A stretch of 64,000 bases of DNA from an uncultured Clostridia bacterium (GTDB lineage: Bacteria; Bacillota; Clostridia; Saccharofermentanales; Saccharofermentanaceae), in the NCBI GenBank assembly GCA_946403085.1, contig CAMIYM010000004.1, forward strand, positions 1-64,000. The letters are read 5' to 3'. Under the pieces are notes generated by a model. It did not search any database. It had not been told where the DNA came from and worked only from the letters and a program-made list of their open reading frames with translations. Position numbers and translations under genes: made by a program. Shown here one piece after another: positions 44,103 to 52,961 of the stretch; the first letter of the stretch is position 1; each line of letters begins with the position of its first letter.

Positions 44103-45356
44103 ATGAAGGTACTCGTAGTAGGCGGCGGCGGAAGAGAGCATGTTATCTGCTGGAAGCTCAAGCAGGATCCCAGGGTAACGGAGCTTTACTGTGCGCCCGG
44201 TAACGGCGGTATCGCTTCAATCGCCACTTGCGTTGATATTAAGGCTACTGATCTCGATTCTATGGTCGAGTTCGCTAAAAAAGAGCAGTTCGATCTCGTT
44301 TTCGTAGCTCCTGATGATCCGCTCGCTCTTGGTATGGTCGACAGAATGGAAGAAGCAGGCCTCAGAACCTTCGGCCCTAAGGCAAATGCAGCGATCATTG
44401 AAGGCTCCAAGGCATTCTCAAAGCAGCTCATGAAGAAGTATCAGATCCCTACTGCAAAGTATGAGATCTTTGAAGACGAACAGAAGGCACTTGATTACCT
44501 TGAGACTCAGCCTATGCCTATCGTTATCAAGTGTGACGGTCTTGCATTAGGTAAGGGCGTTATCATTGCCCAGAACCTTGATGAGGCTAAGCAGGCCGTA
44601 AAGGACATGATGGAAGACAAGAAGTTCGGTAACGCAGGCTCCACGATCGTTATCGAGGAATGCATGACAGGCCCTGAGCTTACGGTTCTTGCATTCTCAG
44701 ACGGAAATACATGTGTTCCGATGGTATCTTCAAGAGACCACAAGAGAGCATATGATCACGATGAAGGTCTTAATACCGGCGGTATGGGTGCTGTTACACC
44801 CGGTGCTGATATGACTGACGAGCTTAAGGCACGCATCCAGAACGAGATAATCACACCTACAGTCGAAGCTCTTAAGAAAGAGGGAAGACCGTTCAAGGGT
44901 GTCATCTACTTCGGACTTATGCTTACACCTGAAGGACCGAAGGTCGTTGAGTATAATGCACGTTTCGGAGATCCTGAGGCTCAGGCAGTATTGCCTCTCT
45001 TAGAGAACAGTCTCCTCGATATAGTCGATGCAGTTATCGACGGTAAGCTTGACCAGGTTGAATTCAAGTGGAAGAATAAGTGCTCCTGTGTTGTAGTCAT
45101 GGCTTCAGGCGGATATCCTCAGAGCTATGCCAAGGGTTATGAGATCACAGGCATCGATACCTGCGGCAAGATCGTATTCCAGGCAGGCACAGCACTTAAG
45201 GACGGCAAGCTCGTTACAAGCGGCGGACGTGTTCTCTGCGTATACGATGAGGCAGATACTCTTGATGAGGCTATCGACGGAGCATATGAAGGTGTTGCTA
45301 AGATCTCCTTCAAGGATATGCACTTCCGTCATGACATAGGAAGGACACTCGGCTGA
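44103..45356 (+). CDS. purD: Phosphoribosylamine--glycine ligase
   Basis: PurD (GARS) joins glycine to phosphoribosylamine, the second step of purine synthesis. The 417-residue protein has the N-domain MKVLVVGGGGREH and the ATP-grasp core with IVIKCDGLALGKGV, SRDHKRAYDHDEG, NTGGMGA and VEYNARFGDPEAQ. It stands apart from other pur genes here and is followed three bases on by the nadD-yqeK gene. GGAGG precedes the ATG. Confidence 0.97.
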   Translation: MKVLVVGGGGREHVICWKLKQDPRVTELYCAPGNGGIASIATCVDIKATDLDSMVEFAKKEQFDLVFVAPDDPLALGMVDRMEEAGLRTFGPKANAAIIEGSKAFSKQLMKKYQIPTAKYEIFEDEQKALDYLETQPMPIVIKCDGLALGKGVIIAQNLDEAKQAVKDMMEDKKFGNAGSTIVIEECMTGPELTVLAFSDGNTCVPMVSSRDHKRAYDHDEGLNTGGMGAVTPGADMTDELKARIQNEIITPTVEALKKEGRPFKGVIYFGLMLTPEGPKVVEYNARFGDPEAQAVLPLLENSLLDIVDAVIDGKLDQVEFKWKNKCSCVVVMASGGYPQSYAKGYEITGIDTCGKIVFQAGTALKDGKLVTSGGRVLCVYDEADTLDEAIDGAYEGVAKISFKDMHFRHDIGRTLG

Positions 45357-45359
45357 TAA

Positions 45360-46580
45360 ATGAGAATCGGCATCTACGGAGGCTCATTCGATCCCGTTCA
45401 TAACGGTCACATAGCAATGATCAAATCCGCTTTAAAGAGCGGATTTGTCGATTGTGTGATCACGATCCCTTCTGTCAGAAACAACTTCAAGCTTTATAAG
45501 AACAAACTTCCACCACCGTACCGTTATTACATGATGAAAGAGACCGTAGAAGGACTTGGTCTTAAGAATGTCTTTGTAAGTGACATCGAGTATGGGATAG
45601 AGGGAGTAAGCTATACGGCTGTTGTCCTTAAAGAACTTACTTCTGACAGCTATATCAGGGATTTCCTTATCTCAAATGATATCAAGCGCAAGAAAGCTGA
45701 AGAACACCATGAATTCTTCTGGATCATGGGTTCTGATACACTCGGGACTTTCGAGACATGGTACAAGCCGGGCGAGATCCTGAATCATGCAGCTTTACTG
45801 GCTGCTGTAAGACCGGGTGATGATACCGATGTGGAGAAGGCGGCTGATTCCATAAGAAAGAACTTAGGCGGCAAGGTCGAGATCTTCAGACTGGATGGTA
45901 TCGAGTGCTCTTCTTCCGGAATCATAGACAGCGGTGATTTCTCGGAGGTTCCTGAGCCTGCAGTTAAGTTCATCAAAAAGCATGCGCTCTATACTGAGAA
46001 CACCATGCTTGAAGGTGTATCTGATGAAGCAAGGAAACAGTTCTTTGAAAGTGCTGTCTGGATGTATAAGTATCTGGGCGGTAAGAGACTTCTTCATACG
46101 CTCAATGTAGGTTATCTTTCAGCTCATCTGGCTGATGTTTTCGGCTGTGATAAGGATAAAGCACTTATTGCCGGTGCTCTGCATGACTGTGCAAAGGAAC
46201 TTCCTCTTGAACAGCAGTCAGAGCTCGCGCAGAAGTATTCAGGCGATCTTTTCACAGAAAAGAAGCTCCTTCATTCGCCGGCAGGAGCCACTTTTGCCAG
46301 AGAACAGTTCGGCATAGAAGATAAAGAGATACTTGATGCCATCTGTTATCACACGACCGGCAGAGGCAATATGAGTATTCTCGAAAAGATCGTCTACTTA
46401 GCTGACAAGATCGAGCCTTCAAGAGATTACACAGACTTAACTCCGATAAGAGCTGCTGCAGAGAAGGATCTGGACAGTGCCATGAGGATGACTGCTTCAT
46501 CTGTTAAGGATAAGTTCGTATCGCAGGGAAGAGACATCCATCCGATGACTGTCCTCATGATGAAAGATCTCAATCTATAA
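45360..46580 (+). CDS. NadD-YqeK fusion: nicotinate-nucleotide adenylyltransferase plus HD-domain Ap4A hydrolase
   Basis: Residues 1 to about 200 are NadD, with the nucleotidylyltransferase motif GGSFDPVHNGH (6-16) and SSSGIIDSG near the ISST-type site; it makes deamido-NAD. Residues about 220-406 are a YqeK-type HD phosphohydrolase (HTLNV, GALHDCAKE, ICYHTTG, YLADKIEPSRD), a family shown to cleave diadenosine tetraphosphate symmetrically. nadD, yqeK and rsfS are adjacent separate genes in Bacillus; here the first two are one polypeptide and rsfS follows. Confidence 0.92.
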   Translation: MRIGIYGGSFDPVHNGHIAMIKSALKSGFVDCVITIPSVRNNFKLYKNKLPPPYRYYMMKETVEGLGLKNVFVSDIEYGIEGVSYTAVVLKELTSDSYIRDFLISNDIKRKKAEEHHEFFWIMGSDTLGTFETWYKPGEILNHAALLAAVRPGDDTDVEKAADSIRKNLGGKVEIFRLDGIECSSSGIIDSGDFSEVPEPAVKFIKKHALYTENTMLEGVSDEARKQFFESAVWMYKYLGGKRLLHTLNVGYLSAHLADVFGCDKDKALIAGALHDCAKELPLEQQSELAQKYSGDLFTEKKLLHSPAGATFAREQFGIEDKEILDAICYHTTGRGNMSILEKIVYLADKIEPSRDYTDLTPIRAAAEKDLDSAMRMTASSVKDKFVSQGRDIHPMTVLMMKDLNL

Positions 46581-46677
46581 GTACTTTTATCGTTTCTGTC
46601 TGCTTAACAATAAGTTAAAACTATGACGGGGTTATTGTGCTAAAATCAAATTATCAATTAAACCAAGGAGATAAATA

Positions 46678-47022
46678 ATGGATACAAAAGAATTAGCCGC
46701 TAAGATCGCTGACATACTCGATTCTAAGAAGGGTATCGATATTGAGACGATAGATCTCACAGGCAAGACTGTACTTGCAGATTATTTCGTTCTCGCAAGC
46801 GGTAATTCCACTACACAGATCAAGTCCCTTGCTGATGAAGTCGAATTCGTCCTTAAGAAGGATTACGACATCGTACCTGATCACATCGAAGGACGTTCAG
46901 GTGACAAGTGGATCCTTCTGGACTATAAGGATGTAGTTGTTCATGTCATGGGCCGTGAAGAGCGTCAGAACTATAACATCGAGAAGTTCTGGGAGACAAA
47001 GCGTAAAGATACAGAAGCGTAA
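46678..47022 (+). CDS. rsfS: Ribosomal silencing factor RsfS
   Basis: A 114-residue RsfS/Iojap protein that binds ribosomal protein uL14 and blocks subunit joining during starvation. DLTGKTVLADYFVLASGNSTTQIKSLAD in pieces, EGRSGDKWILLDYKDVVVHVM and EERQNYNIEKFW are characteristic. The nadD-yqeK-rsfS order is conserved across Firmicutes. A CAAGGAG site precedes the ATG and a terminator follows. Confidence 0.95.
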   Translation: MDTKELAAKIADILDSKKGIDIETIDLTGKTVLADYFVLASGNSTTQIKSLADEVEFVLKKDYDIVPDHIEGRSGDKWILLDYKDVVVHVMGREERQNYNIEKFWETKRKDTEA

Positions 47023-47057
47023 TCTGTTCTAGTATATTATTTAAAGTAATGTTAGGA

Positions 47058-47086
47058 ACCGGCAGGGCATTTGCCTTGTCGGTTTT
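47058..47086 (+). terminator. Terminator after rsfS
   Basis: ACCGGCAGGGC pairs with GCCTTGTCGGT around a short loop, followed by TTTTG. Its right arm overlaps the shared 28-bp TTGTCG element. Confidence 0.65.
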
Positions 47087-47101
47087 GTCGTATTTTGTCG
47101 C
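47074..47101 (+). promoter_or_regulatory. 28-bp element with three TTGTCG boxes upstream of comEA
   Basis: This plus-strand segment is identical to the minus-strand segment at 23655-23682 upstream of the Tad operon. TTGTCG starts at 47076, 47085 and 47095. It ends 33 bases before the comEA start, and a CGACAAA inverted copy follows at 47109-47115. A shared activator site for DNA-uptake and pilus genes is an inference from position and identity. Confidence 0.6.
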
Positions 47102-47134
47102 GAAAAAACGACAAAGCAGGATGTTATTCTCTCA

Positions 47135-47866
47135 TTGATGAAAAAGAGTGCATCAGGCAAGATCAAAAGATTCATATATCCATTGGCATTCATTCTGGTA
47201 GTGATACTGAGTGTCCTTTATAAGCTTGTGTTCAAGGGGAGCGGAGACATATTCATTCAGACGGTAAAGGGTGGTAAGAAAAGCATCGTAACAAGTTCAG
47301 CCGTATCTGAGACGGGGGAGACAGTTCCATCTGATATATCAGGAGATAACCCCTCTTATAATCCGTCTGAAAGCACTGAGAAAGCAAGCCTGATAAGCGT
47401 GTATATATGCGGTGAGGTCAATAAACCCGGGATATACAAGGCTCCCAAAGGCGTTCTTTTAAATGACATCATAGAGGAGGCAGGGGGGCTTACAAAAGAA
47501 GCTTCGGTAAACAACCTTAATCTCGTTTATCAGATAACGTCCAATATGTCGATATATATCCCATCGGAAAGCGAGATAAGGCAAGGTTTTAACGGCGGAG
47601 ACATAATACGGCAGGATGGTGTATATGTGTGGGGCAACTCTTCAGGAACCGGATCAGATCCTGACGGGAGCAGCATTCAGAAAGTAAACATCAATACTGC
47701 TACTGTGGATGAATTAAAGGCTCTCCCGGGTATCGGCGAAGTGACGGCAAAAGCAATAGCAGATTACAGGAAGACCAAGCCGTTCAAGTCCATTGAAGAT
47801 ATCAGGAATGTGACTGGGATAGGTGAATCCAAGTTTAAGAGGATCAAGGACTATATCTGTGTCTGA
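47135..47866 (+). CDS. ComEA-family DNA-binding competence protein
   Basis: The 243-residue protein has an N-terminal membrane anchor (FIYPLAFILVVILSVLY), a SLBB domain (VYICGEVNKPGIYKAPKG, about 90-150) and a C-terminal double helix-hairpin-helix (VNINTATVDELKALPGIG, TGIGESKFKRI). This is the ComEA design: outside the membrane it captures double-stranded DNA for uptake. No comEC is adjacent. It converges with birA, with one base between the two stops. The 28-bp TTGTCG element lies just upstream. Confidence 0.93.
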   Translation: MMKKSASGKIKRFIYPLAFILVVILSVLYKLVFKGSGDIFIQTVKGGKKSIVTSSAVSETGETVPSDISGDNPSYNPSESTEKASLISVYICGEVNKPGIYKAPKGVLLNDIIEEAGGLTKEASVNNLNLVYQITSNMSIYIPSESEIRQGFNGGDIIRQDGVYVWGNSSGTGSDPDGSSIQKVNINTATVDELKALPGIGEVTAKAIADYRKTKPFKSIEDIRNVTGIGESKFKRIKDYICV

Positions 47867-48859
47867 TCAGGTATAGCCGTACAGACCGCGGACACTTACT
47901 TCTCCGCTTCTTAAGTCTTCTACGGAACCGTCATCAAACCTGACCTTAAGGGTGAAGTCATCGTTGATGGCAATAGCCGTTCCAGTGCGTCCCTTGCTGT
48001 TTTCGGCAAGCTGGGGGAAGGCGGTTATCTTGCTGCCTACGGTTATGTTGCTCATACGGTAGCGGTTGATGTAGTAATCGTCGTCAGGCCATCTGTATTC
48101 TATATCTCCAAGAGCACGGATAAGTTCAGCTGCCAGCTTCCAGCGTTCAAAGGTCTTTCCGCCGTTCTCTATCGAGATCGATGTGGCTATCTGTGATAAC
48201 TCCTCAGGAAAAGAACTCTCGTTGACGTTGATGCCTATGCCGATAATGCAGTTGTCGATCATCCCGCTCTCGCCCTCTACTGTGACCTCCGTGAGAATGC
48301 CGCAGATCTTTTTCCTGTTCATGAGAAGGTCGTTTACCCATTTGACCTGTGAATCGATCCCATAGGCATTGAAAATAGCGTCAGATACGGCGATGGCAGT
48401 CCAGCTCGTAAGATTGGATATCTTATCAAAGCCTGATTCAGGCTTGAACAGGTAAGACAGATAGATCCCGACGCCTTTAGGGGAGGAGAAGCTTCTGCCG
48501 CGTCTGCCTTTTCCGCCTGACTGGTGATCTGATATGACTACTGTGCCTGACGGTGCTCCATTCCTGGCCATATCCTTAAGGACATTATTGGTCGAGTCTA
48601 CAGAATCGAAAACATGTACGAGCGACGACACTTTATCAGGAAGTATCAGGCATACGGAACCCTTAGTCAGAAGGTCCGGCATCCCGTTCAGAAGATAGCC
48701 TTTGTTGGTAGATGAAGTTATCTCATATCCTTCATCACGCAAAGCTTTTACAGCGTTATTAACAGCTGCTCTTGATACACCTAACTGACGGCTTATTGCT
48801 TCACCGGAGATATAGTCTTCTTCACTGTATATGATTTTCAGAACATCATCTTTGAGCAT
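47867..48859 (-). CDS. birA: Biotin--protein ligase / biotin operon repressor
   Basis: The protein (330 residues) has an N-terminal winged helix (ISGEAISRQLGVSRAAVNNAV, in pieces, 18-38) and a catalytic domain with VDSTNNVLKD, the biotinyl-AMP loop GGKGRRGRSFSSP and KWVNDLL. It attaches biotin to carboxylase subunits and, as a dimer, represses biotin genes. A palindrome CTCAAATTGAG at 48886-48896 lies upstream of its start but does not match the BirA operator consensus I know, so autoregulation is not claimed. Confidence 0.95.
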   Translation of the reverse strand: MLKDDVLKIIYSEEDYISGEAISRQLGVSRAAVNNAVKALRDEGYEITSSTNKGYLLNGMPDLLTKGSVCLILPDKVSSLVHVFDSVDSTNNVLKDMARNGAPSGTVVISDHQSGGKGRRGRSFSSPKGVGIYLSYLFKPESGFDKISNLTSWTAIAVSDAIFNAYGIDSQVKWVNDLLMNRKKICGILTEVTVEGESGMIDNCIIGIGINVNESSFPEELSQIATSISIENGGKTFERWKLAAELIRALGDIEYRWPDDDYYINRYRMSNITVGSKITAFPQLAENSKGRTGTAIAINDDFTLKVRFDDGSVEDLRSGEVSVRGLYGYT

Positions 48860-48993
48860 TAGATCGACCTTCTTTATGTTTTTGCCTCAAATTGAGACCA
48901 TATATGTAACTTAATAGCAAAAATAATAACACTTTATATTGAAGATGCGGTAAAATAATATCGGTTTAGTGCTTTAAAACTTAGGACGTCAGG

Positions 48994-50757
48994 GTGAACA
49001 TGGGTATTTATTCTACTGTTCTGGCAGTTGTTATGCTGCTTAGCATATTATCTACTTTCGCGCTCGTACTCTTTTCGAGACGAGGTACAAATACGCTTGA
49101 GATCCTGATTTCCGTCTGCATTATGATGAGTAACGCCGGTTACTTCATTCTCTCCTGTTCCAGAAATGTTCAGGAAGCGGTTCTGGCAAATGCCATGGCC
49201 TATATCGGAGGAATCTTCCTGCCGCTTCTTATCGTATATATCCTGATCGACTATTCGGATTCAAAGGTTCCTACATGGTTCTCTATTGTTATCCTCGTGG
49301 TCAACATCTTCGTATTCCTGTCAGTCCTTCTTACTGACAGATTCCCGTATTTCTATACGAGCGTTATTTTCCAGCGCGGTGATCCAGGCATACTTTATAA
49401 GGAACCGGGCTCTGTCTATTACATTAGATACATTATCCTGGCGGTTGAAGTCGGACTTGCTGCTTTCTTTACGATACTGACATATCTTGGCAAGCGAAGC
49501 GCTTCATTCAGACTCATGGTCACATATGCAGGCTCTCTGTTTGGTGTATTGCTTGTTTACCTGGCAAAGAACCTCTTCAATATGAAGTACGATCTTATCC
49601 CGTTCTTCTATCTTGTCTGCACGATCATCCTTGACTATGTGGTCGCAAGATCAACGATCTATAACGTTAATCTGAGTGTTCAGGAGAAGATCAATGAACT
49701 CAGTACATTCGGTTATATCGTTTTCGACAAGAAGTTCAGATATGTCGGTTCCAACCCTGTTTCCGAGAAGTTCTTCCCGGAGATCAAGAATGCGCGTATC
49801 GACTCAAAGATCATTGCAAAGGACTACGCTTTGAAGGATCTGCTTAAGTGGATAAACGCTAATGCCACAGAGGCAGCTGAGAGCAAGAAGCCTATCAACA
49901 AGTTTACAAAATCTATCGTTATCAATGACAGAAACCCGAGTGAGAGAAGATACCTGGACTGCGAGATGAGCTTTATCCATTTCGGCTTCCAGAACCATGT
50001 CTCAGGATATCTTGTTGAGCTTACAGATGTAACAGAGCAGCACAACATGATCGAGTCCATGAGCTTCAAGGGTGAGTCACTGAAGCGTGAGGTAGAGCGT
50101 CAGACCAAGAGAGCTAAGTCGATGCAGATGTCTACCATCTTGGGCATGGCTGCCATGATCGAATCACGTGACAACTCCACGGGCGGTCACATCAACAGAA
50201 CATCAGCATGTGTTGCACTGTTTGTTGAGCGTCTCCGTAATCTTGATGATTACAACATGAGTGAGAATTACTGGGATGCCGTAATCAATGCTGCCCCTCT
50301 CCATGACCTTGGTAAGATCGCCGTTGATGACGCCATCTTAAGAAAGCCTTCCGGTCTTACTGAAGAGGAATATGAGAAGATGAAGATCCACGCTGCTTAC
50401 GGCGCTCAGATCATGAATAAGGTTCTTGAAGACGTTGATGATAAGGAATTCGTCAGAGTCGCTGCAAATGTCGCTCACTATCATCACGAGAAGTATAACG
50501 GCACCGGTTATCCTGACAGGTTAAGAGGCGAGAACATCCCGTTCGAGGCAAGAATAATGGCTCTGGCTGATGTTTTCGATGCGTTGGCAAGCCGCAGATA
50601 CTATAAGGAACCCATGTCTTACGATGAGGCCTTTGAGATCATAAGATCAGAACTCGGACATCACTTCGATCCGCATCTCGGAAGGATCTTTGTAGGAATG
50701 AAGCAGGAGATAATCAACCTTTACGAATCATTCGAATCTACTGATTACGCCCGCTGA
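48994..50757 (+). CDS. Membrane HD-GYP domain signalling protein
   Basis: The 587-residue protein has about seven N-terminal membrane helices (residues 1-215, like the 7TM sensor of some histidine kinases), a PAS-like domain (about 225-350) and a C-terminal HD-GYP domain: PLHDLGKIAVDD, HAAYG, HYHHEKYNGTGYPDRL, LADVFDAL. HD-GYP proteins hydrolyse cyclic di-GMP. It may link an outside or membrane signal to c-di-GMP levels. The start is GTG 48994 with AGGA seven bases upstream, or ATG two codons later. The last 13 bases overlap the convergent MATE gene. Confidence 0.87.
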   Translation: MNMGIYSTVLAVVMLLSILSTFALVLFSRRGTNTLEILISVCIMMSNAGYFILSCSRNVQEAVLANAMAYIGGIFLPLLIVYILIDYSDSKVPTWFSIVILVVNIFVFLSVLLTDRFPYFYTSVIFQRGDPGILYKEPGSVYYIRYIILAVEVGLAAFFTILTYLGKRSASFRLMVTYAGSLFGVLLVYLAKNLFNMKYDLIPFFYLVCTIILDYVVARSTIYNVNLSVQEKINELSTFGYIVFDKKFRYVGSNPVSEKFFPEIKNARIDSKIIAKDYALKDLLKWINANATEAAESKKPINKFTKSIVINDRNPSERRYLDCEMSFIHFGFQNHVSGYLVELTDVTEQHNMIESMSFKGESLKREVERQTKRAKSMQMSTILGMAAMIESRDNSTGGHINRTSACVALFVERLRNLDDYNMSENYWDAVINAAPLHDLGKIAVDDAILRKPSGLTEEEYEKMKIHAAYGAQIMNKVLEDVDDKEFVRVAANVAHYHHEKYNGTGYPDRLRGENIPFEARIMALADVFDALASRRYYKEPMSYDEAFEIIRSELGHHFDPHLGRIFVGMKQEIINLYESFESTDYAR

Positions 50758-52112
50758 TCTTCCTCGTCATTAATTATGTTCTTGACCCATTTATACTTCC
50801 TGTAGTGAATGAACACTGCAGGAAGTTTTACTATCTCATCAAGGTTAAGGATGAAGTAGACGACCATAACAGGCCAGTCCAGAACGAATGCCGTGATGAA
50901 TCCGGCAGGCACGATAAATGCCCACATCGTGAGAGTATCGCATATGAAGCCGAACTTCGTGTCTCCGCCGGCAGAGAAGATACCGCCTATCAGAGTCGAG
51001 TTGATGGAGCGTCCGAGGATGTAGTAACTGCACATGAGGAGCATAATTAAAAGATAATGCTCGGCAGTCTCGGTGAGATTTACGAAGTAGAGGACAAGAG
51101 GCGCTGAAGCGGCTGCGACAAGGCCTAATATGATTCCTGAGATAATCGTGATCTTGAAGAGCTTGTCGCCATATTCCTTTGCTGTATCAAGCCTGTTCGC
51201 TCCAAGCTCGTTACCGATAACGATAACGCTTCCGCCGGCGATCGCATAGCACAGGCACGATACAAGGTCTTTAACGATCGCTGCAATGCCGTTAGCCGTA
51301 GCAGCATCAAGTCCGAGGTGACCCATGATGACCGTGATCATGGTAAAGCCGAAACCCCAGAGAAGCTGGTTCAGAAGGTAGGGAAGAGTATACTTCGAGA
51401 ATCTCTTCCTCAAGTCGATATCGACGTGGAATATGTTCTTGAACCTGAGTCTGAACTTTGTAAGCTTCAATATGAAGATAATGCAGAGCAGCATGCCGGT
51501 GCCGTTAGAGATAGTAGTTGCAAGAGCAGCACCTGCGACACCCATCTGAGGCGCACCGAATAGTCCGAAGATCAAGACTGCGTTCAGAAAGATATTAAGG
51601 AATACGATTACAACGCTTGCTATAGTGCATTCCTTTACAAAGCCGACGTTCTTTAAGAGTGTCTCGAAAACGTTGGCTAATGTCATGAAGACATATGAGA
51701 AAGAGACGATCCTGATATAGGGGATACCATTCTCTACCAGTTCAGGAACATTAGTAAATACTCTCATTACACCTGCAGGCATGAACATCGCACATGAGAA
51801 GAAGACGATCATGACTGGAAGTGACAAAGCGAACATATATCCGAAAACTTTTTCGATCGACTTGATATCGCCCTTGCCCCAATACTGTGCAGCAAGCATG
51901 GATCCGCCAGCTGTTATGGACATGACGAAGAGCGTCAGTACGAGGACGACCTGTGTCGCAAGTGATACTGAAGCCATCGATTCCTGTGATAAGAAGAGCA
52001 GCATAATAGCATCTGATACCGGAACTAATGCGAACACAAAGTTCTGCAAAGTCATCGGAAGTATCAGAGATATAAGCTTTTTTCTAAAAGATGTACCCTG
52101 TTCGTTTTGCAT
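50745..52112 (-). CDS. MATE family multidrug efflux transporter
   Basis: A 455-residue polytopic protein with about 12 membrane helices in two related halves, each with MATE features (ILPMTLQNFVFALVPVSDAI, AGGSMLAAQYWGKGD; ATANGIAAIVKDL, GNELGANRLDTAKEYG). It should export cationic drugs or metabolites using a sodium or proton gradient. The substrate cannot be predicted. Its start lies about 130 bases from the divergent small membrane protein. Confidence 0.92.
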   Translation of the reverse strand: MQNEQGTSFRKKLISLILPMTLQNFVFALVPVSDAIMLLFLSQESMASVSLATQVVLVLTLFVMSITAGGSMLAAQYWGKGDIKSIEKVFGYMFALSLPVMIVFFSCAMFMPAGVMRVFTNVPELVENGIPYIRIVSFSYVFMTLANVFETLLKNVGFVKECTIASVVIVFLNIFLNAVLIFGLFGAPQMGVAGAALATTISNGTGMLLCIIFILKLTKFRLRFKNIFHVDIDLRKRFSKYTLPYLLNQLLWGFGFTMITVIMGHLGLDAATANGIAAIVKDLVSCLCYAIAGGSVIVIGNELGANRLDTAKEYGDKLFKITIISGIILGLVAAASAPLVLYFVNLTETAEHYLLIMLLMCSYYILGRSINSTLIGGIFSAGGDTKFGFICDTLTMWAFIVPAGFITAFVLDWPVMVVYFILNLDEIVKLPAVFIHYRKYKWVKNIINDEEDQRA

Positions 52113-52241
52113 GTGCGAATTATAGCAAAGAATAATTAATAATAAAGAGAAGATGCTGATTTTGCCCTAAAAACGCGAAAAAACAAGTCTTTATCACATG
52201 ATTTATGTATAATGATTAAAACTACGACCGGCAGGTGAGAT

Positions 52242-52772
52242 ATGAAAAAGGAACGTCTTGTTGGAATAATTATGTCTGTTATTGTCTCAGCTGCAATGGG
52301 ACTTGTATCGGCCATTCTTGTCATATATACCAATCCGGATTCACTTAAGGCGCATTCAGCTGTAATGATCTATGCGATGAATATCATCCTGTCGGTCATT
52401 CTGGGCCTTCTTACCGGATTGTTCCTGCCGCTCGGCAAGATGGGCGCAGCTCTTGCACGTAAGGCTAATGCGGTTCCGCCTTCTATGAAGTTCATCCTTT
52501 TAAATGCTATCCCGAACTCAGTAGGAAATACGATAATTATCAGCCTGATCTTAAGCTGTGTAGGTGTATTCAGTGCCCGCGCCAATATCCCTGCGGATAT
52601 CCTGGCAACGCTTCCGCCGTTCCCTGTGATGTGGCTCGGAAGCTGGATAAAGCTGTTTTTCCCTACGCTTGTGATCAGTTATGTTCTGTCGATTGCGTTA
52701 GCGCCCCTTGTTGCAAGAATGGTTGGAATGAAGCCTCAAGGTCCGGTGCCCCCCAAGGGTCCTAACCGTTGA
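52242..52772 (+). CDS. Four-helix membrane protein (DUF2798-like), unknown function
   Basis: The 176-residue protein has four hydrophobic segments (about 8-28, 42-62, 90-108, 136-158) and a short Pro/Gly-rich tail (GPVPPKGPNR). Two internally similar halves resemble DUF2798 proteins, which have no established role. A TATAAT box at 52208-52213 lies upstream, and CAGGTGAG before the ATG serves as binding site. A terminator follows at 52836. Confidence 0.6.
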   Translation: MKKERLVGIIMSVIVSAAMGLVSAILVIYTNPDSLKAHSAVMIYAMNIILSVILGLLTGLFLPLGKMGAALARKANAVPPSMKFILLNAIPNSVGNTIIISLILSCVGVFSARANIPADILATLPPFPVMWLGSWIKLFFPTLVISYVLSIALAPLVARMVGMKPQGPVPPKGPNR

Positions 52773-52835
52773 TCTTTCAGGAAAACCAGTAGTTTCTGAA
52801 TCATTTTTCGAAAAGATTTTAAGATAATCAACAAC

Positions 52836-52879
52836 AAAGCTCCGTTATGTTGCTTAAGCATCAGAACGGGGCTTTATTA
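52836..52879 (+). terminator. Terminator after membrane protein gene
   Basis: AAAGCTCCGTT pairs with AACGGGGCTTT (one G-T pair) with further pairing of TGCTTAAGCA inside, followed by ATTAA. It separates this gene from the exported-peptide gene. Confidence 0.7.
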
Positions 52880-52910
52880 ATCATATTCCAAACCCCGTTT
52901 GCTTGTGATA

Positions 52911-52961
52911 ATGAAGCCATCAAACAAAACCAAAGCCAAAACAAAAACGGAGGACAAAAAA
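52911..52961 (+). promoter_or_regulatory. Conserved untranslated leader, copy 1
   Basis: The stretch from ATGAAGCCATCAAAC to the GGAGGA binding site is almost the same as 59266-59318 (a few single-base differences), although the two downstream genes are unrelated. GATAAT just before it in this copy and TTAAAT in the other fit -10 boxes, so the conserved part would be the 5' end of both mRNAs. Confidence 0.65.

Noticed and set aside
48886..48896. BirA operator upstream of birA
   Set aside because: CTCAAATTGAG is a short palindrome that does not match the long GTTAAC-type BirA box.
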